A DNA stretch of 64,000 bases from Cannabis sativa (GCF_029168945.1 NC_083605.1:2549280-2613279), one strand, 5' to 3'. Counted from the first letter of the stretch, positions 23,440-35,255 are shown. Translations and numbers: made by a program. The notes: generated from the letters alone by a model not told the origin.

Positions 23440-25340
23440 ATTTTTTTTAATCTATGGCATTTGTATCTTGTTCATAGTGGTTTTGACAAGATCAATCTCT
23501 GCAAAGAGTTAATATGCCTATATCCACTGAAAGTAGTTCATCTCATTCGCAGATGGATGTACATTCAGGGGTGGATATGAGTTTTTCGTTGTATTCTTAA
23601 AACGATAACTCTAGATTATACCTTATGCAAAGAAATTTGAAATGTTTGAAAAATTTCATTAATTTCTAGCAATAGTTAAAACCATTAAGGTAAGTGGTTA
23701 AAGATCTTGCGAACTGATAGGGGTGGATAAATAGTTAGTAGATATGCAGTTCAAAGATCATTAAATTGATTTTTGAATTATATCCAAACTTACCTCCCCA
23801 GAAATTTCGATTTGCATATTGATGATTAGTTACTAGTCGTTGCCTAAGTCCTTCTATGGTAATACAATTTCAGAATGATGTAATGGTTGTATACTTAATG
23901 TAAATCATTACTAGATTCATGGATGACCTAATCAAAATCTTAAGAAAGGCTAGAACTGTTAACCATGGTTTGTTAGCTTTTCTAAGTGATTAGGGGTGGA
24001 CCATCCCATTGTCAATAGATAAGAAAGTGTTTGTTCAAACAAATACTACTTTTCTAAGAAAATGACTAAGTCTGAAAAACAAGTAGCAAATAAAGGAGAT
24101 ATTTATTCTTGATTCCAAAAGTGTTCTATCATCTTATATAACATATGATGATCCCACTGCCTCTGTTGTCTTGTCACAACCGAAGAGATCAATACCATTT
24201 AGTTTTCTTCGACATAATTCACGGTACCTTGTCGTAGTGGGAGAGTTTCTAGGAACTCACCTTCTTATGACTTGGGAGACACAAGTGATTAAAATCCATT
24301 GTGAGTTTAAACAAGTAATGGATTGTCAAGATAAGAAACTAAGAAGAAAGCCAATAGAACTATGGTTTAATCCATTCACATGGAATGACCTAAAGTTTTC
24401 TATTACAAGGACATAAAAGGAAATTTTCGTTAATAAGTCTATTCTATGGACTTAACAAAACTTCCTGTTCCTAGTATTATAGGTTTGAGATTATCTAAAC
24501 CTATGGCTTGTGGTATACACAGTAATTACTTACTCTAATGCAAGCAACTTACTTTAGTAAGATGCTGAAGCATTTTCTTTCTAATGGCAATCTATAGAAG
24601 CTTCACAACTTCTTAGGTATAGATTTTATTTATCTAAGGAAAAGTCTTAACTATTCCAGAAAAGATAAAGCCATGAAAGAATTTCTTACATCAACAGTGA
24701 GAGGTCTTAGATATGCTTTTGTATGCCTTAGACCAGACACCTGCTGTTGAGTGGGAGTAATGAGTAGGTATCAGATTAATCCAGGAGAAGAACATTGGAA
24801 GACAATCAAGTAAATTTTAAGATTAAGAAGAGGAACTATATGTTAGTCTATAAGGGTGTGTTTAAAACTCTTAGACTACACCATATCAGATTTCGAAATT
24901 TGCCTATGTGCTAGTAAATATTTCTGATAAGATGGTGATTACTCTGGGGTGGAATAGTGATTTTGGAGAAGTGTAAAAACCTATCTGAATTCTCTAAGTC
25001 TACCCAGAGAGAGACTGAATGTTAAAGCTGCAGGAAAGTTACTTATTCAGTCTAAGGAAAGTTCTATACATCTTTGGCACCATTCCAAATTGCCTTAAAC
25101 TACTAGTGTTAATTTCCTGATTAACCAAAAGTAGTTGCCAAAGGTATAGAATCCAGTATCCCAAGAGAGTAGACATATAGAGAGGAATTTCACATTATCA
25201 ATGATTTTGTGATTAAAGGAAGAGTAATGGTGGAGAAAAGGTTGTGGTTAATTCAATCTTTCAGATCCTATTACGAGGAGTTTACTACTACTACACTTGA
25301 TTTGTATATCAAGGTGTTGAGATTATTTGAAACGCACTTT
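23440..25340 (+). pseudogene. Fossil copia pol in nested element
   Basis: No open frame remains, but the order of copia motifs can be read across stops and shifts. They are: a gag-pre-integrase motif LWHLYLVHSGFDKIN from 23453, an integrase motif KILRTDRGG at 23701-23727, an RT-RNase H linker ending RPDTC near 24732, VGVMSRYQINPGEEHWK at 24751-24801, and the RNase H tail (ERNFTLSMI-like, near 25175). Order and orientation match a copia pol on the plus strand. The decay is far heavier than the near-identical LTRs would predict. Confidence 0.8.
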
Positions 25341-25359
25341 TTGTTTTATATTAGTGCAA

Positions 25360-25368
25360 GTGGGAGTT
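25360..25368 (+). other. Polypurine tract of nested copia
   Basis: GTGGGAGT lies just before the right LTR (TGTTGGG...), the standard copia plus-strand primer. Confidence 0.8.
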
Positions 25369-27264
25369 TGTTGGGTTTTATGCCCTAAATAAAACTCATT
25401 TCAATATAATCAGATTTACTTATTAATATAGATCAGAAATAACATTTAATGTTGCATGGTTCACATGATTTATTTCATGATTATATGTACATAATGTATA
25501 AATTCATGCGAAACCCTTTTCACATACTTGATCCTGTTTATTGTGCCGTCAACACATTGGAAAGTAAACATGACTATGTGAATAAAGTTTCCTAGATTTA
25601 TCAGACACAGGGTTTTACTGATATGATAATCTACAACAAGAGTTTACTTGCATTTGGAGAAGTGCTATGTTCTTTCCAGAGCATTGGTTAAAGTAAAGCT
25701 CAGGTTGGATGCATGGAGTATGCATCGGAAGGGACCGATATTGAACTTTGACTTAGATTTATTAAACTTACCGTAATATCTATTCAAGTCAATATCGCCT
25801 AGTTGATCCTAGATCAAATGATCTTAATCCAGATATGATTAGGCTCAATCTTGAAAGGCTATTCGTGTTCTTTGATTTGTTAGTTAAGCCTACTTTTAGG
25901 TCAGGGTGATACGTACATTTTGGGAACACGGTAGTTCAATTGAGTGGGAGCGCTATCATAAACATGGAATCTATAGCTTCTATCTGGCGAATAGTAAGCA
26001 AAGGATGATCTCCTTCGAGCTTGACCAAACGAACATAAATGGTGGAGTACTCATTTCACATAAGCTGAAATATCATTTATACGGGGTCAAGTGTTTTAAG
26101 GAATAAATACATTGTAGGGTGTAACGGTAATTTAATCCCTTTACAGTGTAGATCATTCATATAGAGGATCATTGATCAAATTAGGATTATAACAATGGAT
26201 AACTAATGATGTGTCTATATGGTGGAACATATAGAGCATTCTATATACTGAGAGTGCAATTCTAAGTTCTATGCGTGGATTCAACGAAGAATTAATAAGT
26301 TAGTGAATTTTAGTGTTAAATTCTTGATCTACTTATTGGAAGCTCGGTTATATAGACCCATGGTCCCCCCACTAGTTGAGATAATATTGCTTGTAAGACT
26401 CATGTAATTGGTTTTGATTAATCAATTATAATTCTCAAATTAGACTATGTCTATTTGTGAATTTTTCACTAAGTAAGGGCGAAATTGTAAAGAAAGAGTT
26501 TATAGGGGCATATTTGTTAATTATGATACTTTGTATGGTTCAATTAATAAATATGATAAATGACAATATTATTTAATAATTATTTATAGTTATTAAATAG
26601 TTAGAATTGGCATTTAAATGGTTGAATTAGGAAATTGGCATTTTTGAGAAAATCAGATACAAAAGGTGTTAAAATTGCAAAATTGCAAAAAGCAAGGCCC
26701 AATCCACTAAGTTTAGGGCCAGCCACTTTTGTAGGAAATTTAAACTGATTTTTTCATTATTTTAATGCCATATAATTCAAATCTAACCCTAGTAGGAATG
26801 CTATAAATAGATAGTGAAGGCTTCAGGAAAATTACACTTTTCTTCTGACTTTTTCTATTCAGAAAAACTGAGCCTTCTCTCTCCCTATCTTTAGCTGACC
26901 ACTCTCTCTCTCTTCTTCCTTGATAATTTCGAAATCCTTAGTGTATGAGTAGTGCCCACACACATCAAGTGATACCTCAATCATAGTGAGGAAAATCGTG
27001 AAGAAAGATCATCACCAAAGGAGTTTCAGCATCAAAGATTCAGAGAAAGAGATCCAGGTTCAGATATTGATAATGCTCTGCTACAGAAAGGAATCAAGGG
27101 CTAGATATCTGAACGGAAGGAGTCATATTATTCCGCTGCACCCAATGTAAGGTTTCTTTAACTTTATATGTGTTTAATTTATCGTTTTAGAAAGTTCATA
27201 TTTAGGGTGTTAATAAACATACTTGTGAGTAGATCTAAGATCCTGGTAAAATAAATTTCCAACA
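25369..27264 (+). repeat. 3' LTR of nested copia
   Basis: 1,896 bp, with complete TGTTGG and CCAACA ends. Partner of 17083-18976. It is followed by the target duplication TTCGA at 27265-27269. Confidence 0.95.
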
Positions 27265-27610
27265 TTCGAGAACTCACCATGGGCAAAGTCACCAAAGTTT
27301 GGTCGACATTAGGAGCGCCATTCGAAGAAGAGGACTTCGACAATGTGTGATCGGATGAATGGGATTCATCATGATCACCCAACCCAGGTGTTGGAGAAGC
27401 AATAGGAGAGGCACCAACAAGAGGAGATGAGAATTTTGCCACTGATTTTCGAGCTTGGGTCTTCGATTTCTTGGCAGACTTCGTCAGAGCAGAAGACGAA
27501 CCAGAAGCTCCGGTTGCTGGTGCAGGCGGCACAGGCGGAGTCACCGGTGAAGCAGACGCAGATCCATGAGTGGGCTTCTTGGATGGTTGGGCATTCTTAG
27601 TTTTGGCCAT

Positions 27611-29111
27611 TTTTTCTTTGAAACCCTAGAACACAAACCCTCTTACACTTTGAACAATGTTAGACCTTTGAGAAAAAATAAAAAGAGAAGAGAGAGTGGT
27701 GATCGTGGGATTATGGGAAGTTGAGAATATATAACTTTCAATTTTAAATGCCCAAATTGAAAAAAAATTGAAAAGGAAGGTAACTTCCTTACCTTTGACC
27801 CACGTGTGGAGAGGAAAAAGGAAACCAAAAAATGGTTTTTCAAGATTTTGGTCAATGTTTCCTTAAATGGAAAAAAGAAACCAACAATTCCCACAAAATC
27901 TAAGAATTTAAAAACCCTTACCAAAACCGAAATAGCCACCAAAAAAGAAACCAAAAATAAAATTAATTATTTAAGTACAAGTTTCCTATAAACACCAAAA
28001 AGACCAAATCTCCACAAATAAAGGAAACATTCTAAATAAATACAATTAAAACATGTTTCCATGAAATGAAAAAAAATAAAAGAAAAAAATATTTACAAGA
28101 ATTCGAAAATGAATTCGAAAAGAAAAATATGCCCCCCTTTTTCTTTTACTTTTTCAAAAAATGCCCCCCAAAGAAAAATTGCAAATAAAGAAGAAGAGAA
28201 CACCCTAAGACACAAAAGCACTAATCACCACTTAAGAGCAAAAATTGTGTCTAAGAACATAATGAAACATAACAAAAAAATAACAAAATTTTTAACAAAG
28301 CTCACTTGACAACTCGATCACGAACCTTTTTTATTTATTTTTTATTTTTTATTTTTTTATTTTTTTATTAAAAGACATAAAAATAAAATAACCTTGATAT
28401 TTTTGCAACTAGAATTCACAATGTCCATTTGTCTTTGTCCCTGATGAAAAAATCAAACTCATAAGAATAGTCAGAAATTATTTTATCAAACTAATGATGT
28501 AATAGAATGAGGTCATACCGGTTCACAGGAAAAAAAAAATTGACTCCGTCACCAAGAATATTAAAGCACATCAAACAGTATGTAACAGCTTTATAACACC
28601 ATTTTCGAGAAGAAACAATTTTTACCACAAACTGTGTCAAGCATTAGTGTGTGAAAGTGTAAGCAGGGAACATTGCCCAATTTGTCAAAAAGACTTTTTC
28701 TGATAAATTGTACCCATAGGAGACGCTGTCACACTACCTCAATGGTAGCCCTTTTCAATGGTAGCGTATCTTCTACATAACTCCTAATTACATAGTTCCA
28801 ACTTACTCAGAGATGGCTTTCACACATTGAGATAGGTAGCTCTATTCATCCAATGGAGCTTGAACACACAGTTTTTGAACAACATTATTCGAAAATGGTA
28901 GCTTACATAACACTGTTTGATGAACCTGAATATTCCTGTGAGGAGTGAACAATTTTCCTGACAAACCTGTATGACATCATAATATTACAACATTAGCAAT
29001 AAAATAATGACTGAAATTCTTATAAGGTTGAAATTTTCTTCTAGGACAAGGACAAGACATTATGAACTCTAAGACAACTCAAATATCAAGGATTATAGAA
29101 AAATAAAAGCA
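27611..29111 (-). other. Spacer between pol and extra ORF, Sirevirus-1
   Basis: About 1.5 kb with no open frame of note. It contains a T-rich tract (about 28328-28370) and a block at 28690-28860 that is well conserved with Sirevirus-2 46390-46560, although nearby noncoding sequence is not. The block holds the paired arms described separately. The position suggests a role in expressing the downstream ORF, such as splicing or internal initiation, but the sequence does not show which. Confidence 0.65.
28723..28835 (-). other. Conserved RNA stem element, Sirevirus-1
   Basis: The two arms, 28734-28744 (CTACCTCAATG) and 28825-28835 (CATTGAGATAG), pair over 11 positions with an 80-base loop. The single odd pair becomes G-U in the sense (minus) strand. 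A local stem, ACGCT (28723-28727) with AGCGT (28763-28767), would enclose the first arm and compete with the long one. Sirevirus-2 has the same architecture with different, compensated bases at 46421-46536. Confidence 0.75.
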
Positions 29112-32100
29112 TTAAACAGTACAAACCCCTAAGGATTTCCTTAGAGAAATAAATCGGACCGAGTCAAGAGCTTTAGTAAAAATATCTGCAATTTGTTTGC
29201 TAGTTTCAACATATTCTAAGACAAGAATTTTATTTTCCACAAGCTCTCTAATAAAGTGATGACGAATGTCTATGTGCTTTGTGCGAGAGTGTTGAACAGG
29301 ATTCTTAGAAATGTTTATAGCACTAGTGTTATCACAAAAGATGGTTAAAGTTTTCAAATCAAACCCATAATCTGCCATCATTTGTTTCATCCATAACAAT
29401 TGGGTACAATAACTACCCACAGCAATGTACTCAGCCTCTGCTGTGGACAGAGAGATTGAGTTTTGCTTCTTGCTATGCCATGAAACCAAATTGTTTCCAA
29501 GATAGAAACATCCACCACTAGTACTTTTTCTATCATCTGCATTACCTGCCCAATCAACATCACTAAAGCAAACAAGGTTAGAATTACTGTCTTTTGAAAA
29601 CCAAATCCCAAAATCAATAGTGCTATTTACATAGCGAATGATTCTTTTCACAGCAGAAAGATGGGATTCCATGGGATTTGCCTGATAACGTGCACAAACA
29701 CCAACACTATAGCAAATGTCAGGACGACTAGCAGTAAGATAAAGCAAACTACCTATCATACTTCGATACAAAGTTTGATCTACCTTTACTCCTTGTTCAT
29801 CTTTGCTTAATTTCAAAGTTGTGCTCATGGGAGTGTTGGTATGTTTGGCTTTCTCAAGACCAAACTTTTTCACCAAGTTCTTTGCATACTTGCTTTGAGT
29901 AACAAAAGTTCCCTCATCTGATTGCTTCACTTGAAGACCGAGAAAATAAGTGAGTTCACCTACCATACTCATTTCGAACTCCTTTTGCATTTGGGAAACA
30001 AAAACCTGCACTTCAGAGTTAGAGGTAGAGCCAAACACAATATCATCAACATATATTTGAGCAACAATCACATCAGAATTAATGTTTTTGATGAAAAGTG
30101 TTTTATCAACATTTCCTCTCTTGTAATCATGAGAAAGCAAGAATTCAGTTAGACGCTCATACCAAGCACGTGGTGCTTGTTTTAGACCATACAAAGCCTT
30201 GTCTAACTTATAAACATGATCAGGAAAGTGTGGATCCTCAAACCCTTTAGGTTGCTCCACATACACCTCTTCTTTTAACAGCCCATTCAAAAAAGCGGAT
30301 TTGACATCCATTTGATACAATTTAATACCAAGAATGCAAGCTATGGATAGAAGTAACCTGATCGATTCCAGTCTAGCTACTGGAGCAAATGTTTCATCAA
30401 AATCAACACCCTCAACTTGAGTGTATCCTTGGGCAACCAACCTTGCCTTGTTTCGAATGATAGTGCCAAACTCATCACTCTTATTTTTGAAGATCCATTT
30501 GGTTCCAATGATGTTCACAAACGGTGGTCTTGGAATCATTTTCCAGACTTTGTTTCGAACAAGCTGATGAAGCTCATCCTGCATAGCTAAAAACCAATCT
30601 TCATCCATTAAAGCTTCTTTTACAGATTTAGGTTCCAAAGAAGAAATAAAACATAAAAATTGAATTATATTGGCATATTTTCTTCTTGTAACCATGCTCT
30701 CATCCAAGTTTCCGAGAATGAGATCTGAAGGATGATTCTTTTTAACCCTGGAGGATGGTTCCCTCTGTATTGGATCAGTGATTGAATTTAAAGGATACTC
30801 GGATTCTTTTGTTGTTGGATTTTCTGTAGCAACAGATTCCTGCACAGTAACCTCGACGACTGCTTCTGAAGCTTCGTCAGGTTCCTTTTCCTCGACGACG
30901 GGCTTTTCAAGCAAATCTTCAATCTGTTCTTCTGTGGAAAACTCAGAAAAATCTTTTAGATCATCAACAACAACATTAGCAGATTCCATAATAGTTTGGG
31001 TTCTCATGTTATACACACGATATGCCCTACTATTTGTGGAATATCCTAAGAAAACACCTTCATCACTTTTATAATCAAATTTACCAATGTAATCACGATC
31101 TCGTAAAATATAACACTTACATCCGAACACATGAAAGTGACTTACATTTGGTTTCTTACCTTTCCAGATTTCATATGGTGTTTTGTGAGTACCTGGACGC
31201 AAGAATACTCTGTTGATGGTATAGCAAGCAGTGTTAATGGCTTCGGCCCAAAGGCGCTTTGTGAGCTTCTTGCTATTCAACATTACTCTAGCCATTTCTG
31301 TTAGAGTACGATTCTTTCTTTCAACCATTCCATTTTGTGGAGGAGTTTTAGGAGCAGAAAATTCATGAGAAATACCGTTAGCTTTACAAAATTCATCATA
31401 TACAGTATTTTCAAATTCCTTACCATGATCACTCCTAATCCTAACAATTTTGCCAATGTTACAATCTTTTTCAACTCGTAATTTCAAACACAGAGATTGG
31501 AAAGCTTCAAAAGTATCAGATTTTTCTCTCAAAAAATCCACCCATGAGAATCGAGAAAAATCATCAACACAAACAAAAATATACCTTTTACCATTTAAGC
31601 TTTCTACCTGGATTGGACCCATTAAGTCCATGTGCAAGAGTTCGAGAACTCTAGAAGTATTCACATCTGGGACACTCTTGTGAGAAATTTTCAGTTGCTT
31701 ACCTAACTGGCATGGACCACATTTTCCCAATGACTCTTTACCTAATTTAGGTAATCCTCGAACAATCCCTGAAACAGATAATTTTCTCAGATTTTTAAAG
31801 TGAATGTGCCCAAGTTTTTCATGCCATAGGTCGGTAACATTTTCAATGACGGAATGACAAGTGGCATGCGTAGTGAGAGTATAACAATTATCACTAGATC
31901 GCGGCCCTTGTAACACAATTTCATCAAGAATATTATATACATAGCAATGATTGCTATCAAAGCTCACAAGATAACCCCGATCACAAATCTGACTAATGCT
32001 AAGTAGATTAGCTTTTAGTCCTTCAACCAACATGACATTCTTTAGTTTAGGAAGCCCTTCGAACTTGAGAGTTCCCATTCCTATGACTTTACCAGTAAGA

Positions 32101-32524
32101 CCGTTACCAAATGTAACTTCTCCACAGTGCATTGGTCTTATGTTCACAAGAAATTCTTTTTCACCGTCATGTGTTTGGAACAACCACTATCAAAATACCA
32201 CATGTTAGAAGCAACAGTTTTAAAACAAGTAGAACCTACCAAGCATTTGTTTTTGACAACCCATTTTTGTTTTTGTAAAACATGTTTATTTCCAATGTAA
32301 TTAGATTTAAACATGTTATGCATGGTTATGCATTTAGGTCGAATGTGACCTTTTACTCCACAAAAATGGCAAATAGGAATGAAACGTCTTCCTTTCCCTT
32401 TAAAATTGTCAAACTTACCGTGCTGCTTCTTTTCTGTAACAACAGAGTGCTTTGCTGTCGAGACAGAAACCTGCGAGGTAGAAACAGTTCTTCCAGAAAC
32501 AAAACTATTAGTGGTATTAGACAC
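29112..32524 (-). pseudogene. Sirevirus-1 pol: protease, integrase, reverse transcriptase, RNase H
   Basis: The protease active site DSG (WYFDSGCSKHMT near 32190) lies in one frame. The remaining 1,023 codons (32183-29112) are open in another. In order: gag-pre-integrase (LWHEKLGHIHFKNL), integrase with D, D and E (HMDLMGP, RSDHGKEFEN, PQNGMVERKNRTL), RT (ARLVAQGYTQVEGVDFDE; catalytic YVDD in QIYVDDIVFGS), and RNase H (DWAGNADDRKSTSGG, STAEAEYIAV). It ends with LGVCTV and a TAA at 29112. The only break is a one-base frameshift at 32163-32167, where Sirevirus-2 has CAGG and this copy has CGG. That is likely a sequencing artefact (see findings). It copies the element's RNA into DNA and integrates it. 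Apart from the frame break it looks complete. Confidence 0.9.
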
Positions 32525-33969
32525 AGGTTGATTTGGAACATAACCCTTGACCCGGCATGATTGGTTTGGCCAGATTTTTGAATTTTTTCAAAGATGGTGG
32601 AACCTGGATTTAACATTTTAACATTCTTTTTAATGTTATCAATTTCCTTGGTTAAAGAAATAATTTTTGACTCTTTTAAAGACAATTCAGATTCACAACA
32701 TTTGAGTTTATCTTCCAACTCATTAATGTTGTTACACAAAATTTTATTATCTTTAACCAGGGAGCGATTTTCAGCACTAGTTTCCAACCACTTACCAAAC
32801 ATTACCTTGTAGGATTCAATCATGGAATCCTCATCAATTTCTGACTCATCTGATTCGGATCTGGATTCTTCCTTGTTGTCATTGATCAGGATATTGTTCA
32901 AGCAAATGCTTTTTCCTTTTTCCTGCAAATTTCTTGACAAAACACTTGTTAGGACAACTTTTTCTTTTTCATCCTCACTACTCTCAGAATCATCACTCCA
33001 AGTAACATTCAATCCCTTTTTATTTTTCTTTAAGGTATTAGCACATTCGGATTGAGTGTGACCAAAACCTTCACATTCTCTACATTTAATACCCTTTTTA
33101 TTGTTAGATGGAAAAGGTTTAGAGGGAATGATACCAGAAATGTTACCTTTTGGGTTCTTTGAAAAGAACTTTTTATTTCCACCAGATTTCATGAATTTTT
33201 GGAAATTTTTTGCCAATAGAACCATTTCATCATTATTTTCATCATCAGAAACAATATTTTCAGAAGCATTAAAGGCAATACCTTTGCTTTTCTCATTCGA
33301 GAGATTTTGCTTACTCTTTTTCTTGATTTGTTGATTCAACTCAAAGGTTCTTAAAGATCCCATGAGTTCCTCAACCTTCATTTTGCCAAAATCTTTTGCC
33401 TCTTCCATTGCAAGCAATTTTGTATCAAACCTGTCAGGAAGAACTCGAACAATTTTTCGAACCAAGACAGATTCATCTAGTTTTTCTCCCAAGGCAAAAA
33501 ACTCATTAGAAATATCAGATAATCTTTCATAGAAATCATTTAAAGTTTCAGTATCTGACATTCTCAATTCATCAAATCTAGTTTGAAGCATGGTAAATCG
33601 TGATCTCTTTACATCAGCAGTACCTTCAAATTGAATTTGAAGGATTTCCCATGCTTCTCTTGCAGATTCACGAGATGAGATTAATTTAATAAAACCTTCA
33701 CCAACACCATTAAAAATAGCATGTAAAGCCTTATTATTATAACCAGACAGTTTTTCATCTTCAGTGGTCCAACTGAGTTCAGATTTTACCTGAGTATTAC
33801 CTTTTTCATCATTTTCAGTAGGTTGAGACCAACCTGTAAGAATAGCTCTCCATGCTTTCTCATCTTGCGATTTGATGAAAGCTCTCATCCTGACCTTCCA
33901 ATAAGGATAATTCGACTCATTCAATAGAGGAGGTCTAGAGATGGAACTTCCTTCTGCAAACAAAGACAT
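32353..33969 (-). pseudogene. Sirevirus-1 gag
   Basis: I use the ATG at 33969 (MSLFAEGSS), which matches the start of the Sirevirus-2 gag. Domains in order: a DUF4219-type N-terminus (PPLLNESNYPYWKVRM), a UBN2-type capsid region (AREAWEILQIQFEGT, LVRKIVRVLPDRFDTKL), a first zinc knuckle (CRECEGFGHTQSEC near 33070), an acidic stretch, a coiled-coil (ELEDKLKCCESELSLKESK), and a second knuckle (CHFCGVKGHIRPKC near 32360) that is in the next frame because of a shift at 32545-32555. It forms the cytoplasmic particle that packages element RNA. The two widely spaced knuckles are typical of this lineage. Gag and pol would be one polyprotein if the shifts are corrected. Confidence 0.88.
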
Positions 33970-34028
33970 CTCACTCAAAACAAGTTAAACGGAATAACCT
34001 CAAGATCTCACTAAGAATTTAGTGACTT

Positions 34029-34040
34029 GCTCTGATACCA
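34029..34040 (-). other. Primer-binding site of Sirevirus-1
   Basis: On the minus strand TGGTATCAGAGC follows two bases after the 5' LTR. This is complementary to the 3' end of initiator methionine tRNA, the usual primer of plant copia elements. Confidence 0.93.
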
Positions 34041-34042
34041 AT

Positions 34043-35250
34043 TGAAATTCCGTATTTTAATATTCCCAGTTTGATTATTTAATTAAATGATTAATTAAAT
34101 GCGGAATAATAAAACTGGTACTGAAAACAGTTTTCTGTAGTTACAGAATGCAACTCTGTAACTCCAGAGAAACCCAGAAAAACAAACAGTGCATAAAAGT
34201 AAAAACACACAAGATTTTTGTACATGGTTTCAACAATCCTTTCGCAGTTGTTACTAGTCCACGGGGCCACGCCCAGAGATAAGATTCATTAGATCGGTAT
34301 CAAAAATACAAAGTAATTGACTTATGCATAAATAGACTCCCTCTTATTGTATGCCGCAAGCTTGATGTATTCCACCTACTAACCGAATGTTGATAAAACT
34401 CCAAGTGCTCGAACTCCCTTCGATCACCTTGAAGAGTGCTTGAATCCTCCCGATTCAAGGCTTAAAGGCTATCTCCCGAAAGCCTATACAACCATCTCCC
34501 GAAGGTTGTGTGCTTGTATCCTCCCGATGCAAGACTTCAAAAGCAATCTCCCGAAAGCTTGTAAATACCCTTCTCCCGAAGGTGCACTGATGTTCTTCTT
34601 CGTTGTAGACTTGAATACAGACTCAAGACAATACAAACAACAAATAAACAGAGTAAGAGTAGAACAACTCTTCTCTACAAAACAAAGACACTCTTTTCTT
34701 ATGATATGAAAGTGAATAAAAGAGTTAACATAACAAAGACACTCTTTCCTTAAGATATGAATATAATTCTAAGTGTGTGAAAGAGATGCAAAACCTAGCT
34801 ACTATAAGATGTATTTATAATGAATATACATCTCATAGACAGCTTACATTCGGTCTGAACAAGACCTCAACCCACTAGAAACTTCCCTAAAATAATTCTT
34901 CAATCAGTCCAGGAATTTCCGTTTCTGTACCTACAGAATCGTGGGCAGTAACTACAACTTTCCTTTTATAGAAAAGGAAAGTCTAGCTCCGGTTTTCTCT
35001 TCAAGAAACCTGATCTAAGAAAATGGGAAACTCAACACAAGATCAGATTACACAGCTGGTTAGATAAAAACGAAATGGGTAACCAAACTTACCATTTTTA
35101 CCTTTTTTCCAAAAATAGGAAAGCTAGACAACTTTCCTTTCAAGTTTGAATACACCAAATAGGAAACCATATTAATGTATACCAGCCGAAAATATACAAT
35201 AAATAATAAAATATTTTTGTCAATTAAATGTGCCAAAAATGGAATTAACA
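34043..35250 (-). repeat. 5' LTR of Sirevirus-1
   Basis: Near-identical partner of the LTR at 14119-15325. Differences seen include TTTCAGATTG versus TTTCGCAGTTG near 14320/34243, AAA versus TTT in GATGTAAAAATAATG/GATGTATTTATAATG, and a few single substitutions. The primer-binding site lies directly inside it. Confidence 0.95.
34437..34586 (-). repeat. LTR hairpin array (5' LTR of Sirevirus-1)
   Basis: Copy of the array at 14514-14661 with the same arms and loops. Confidence 0.8.
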
Positions 35251-35255
35251 CTGGC
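35251..35255. repeat. Target-site duplication CTGGC, right copy
   Basis: Right partner of 14114-14118, directly after the terminal CA of the right LTR. Confidence 0.95.

Larger units (their letters stand above)
17083..27264 (+). mobile_element. Nested Ty1/copia element with decayed interior
   Basis: A 10.2-kb element inserted in the extra ORF of Sirevirus-1. Its LTRs have TGTTGG...CCAACA ends. The right flank is TTCGA (27265-27269). The left junction reads TTCG then TGGG, which fits TTCGA plus TGTTGGG with a 4-base loss, so the target duplication was TTCGA. The left LTR is followed by a Met-type primer site and the right LTR is preceded by AAGTGGGAGTT, so the orientation is plus. The interior has no long open frame but keeps fossil copia pol motifs. 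The two LTRs are almost identical. Confidence 0.92.
15736..27610 (-). pseudogene. Extra 3' ORF of Sirevirus-1, split by nested copia
   Basis: The coding pieces are 27610-27265 (start MAKTKN) and 17082-15736 (stop after RPNDDE), about 560 codons in all. They join in frame across the nested insertion at a Ser-Ser-Arg site. The N-terminal third is low complexity (Ser/Pro/Ala/Lys, then an acidic Ser-Glu-Asp stretch). A folded domain follows with FYANITDEFLDE, VFVRGHWYSFTVKDVAEAL and MRFALSNWFPCSN. The C-terminus looks coiled-coil (FNLRLGRMETSQALL). The middle domain resembles what is often labelled a putative plant transposon protein (Transposase_32-like) in plant retroelement ORFs. It sits where Sireviruses may carry an envelope-like gene, but I see no signal peptide or membrane helix. 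Sirevirus-2 has a homologue at 44068-45627. Its role is unknown. Confidence 0.78.
14119..35250 (-). mobile_element. Sirevirus-type Ty1/copia element (Sirevirus-1), hosting a nested copia
   Basis: The whole insertion is 21.1 kb; without the nested element (17083-27264) it is close to 11 kb. It is in antisense orientation to RLP-A. In its own sense the order is 5' LTR (34043-35250), primer-binding site, gag, protease-integrase-RT-RNase H, a 1.5-kb structured spacer, an extra ORF, several polypurine tracts, and 3' LTR (14119-15325). Gag and pol with two zinc knuckles, integrase before RT, an additional ORF after pol and repeated AGGGGGAG tracts together fit the Sirevirus lineage of Ty1/copia. 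LTRs differ at about ten positions by eye over 1.2 kb, so the insertion is young. Confidence 0.93.

Noticed and set aside
24171..24416. 81-codon open frame in the nested copia
   Set aside because: A chance gap between stops in the fossil pol region. It begins at TTG and has no conserved motif of its own.
27611..28330. Short frames on both strands upstream of the extra ORF
   Set aside because: Composition-driven frames in A-rich leader sequence, not shared with Sirevirus-2.
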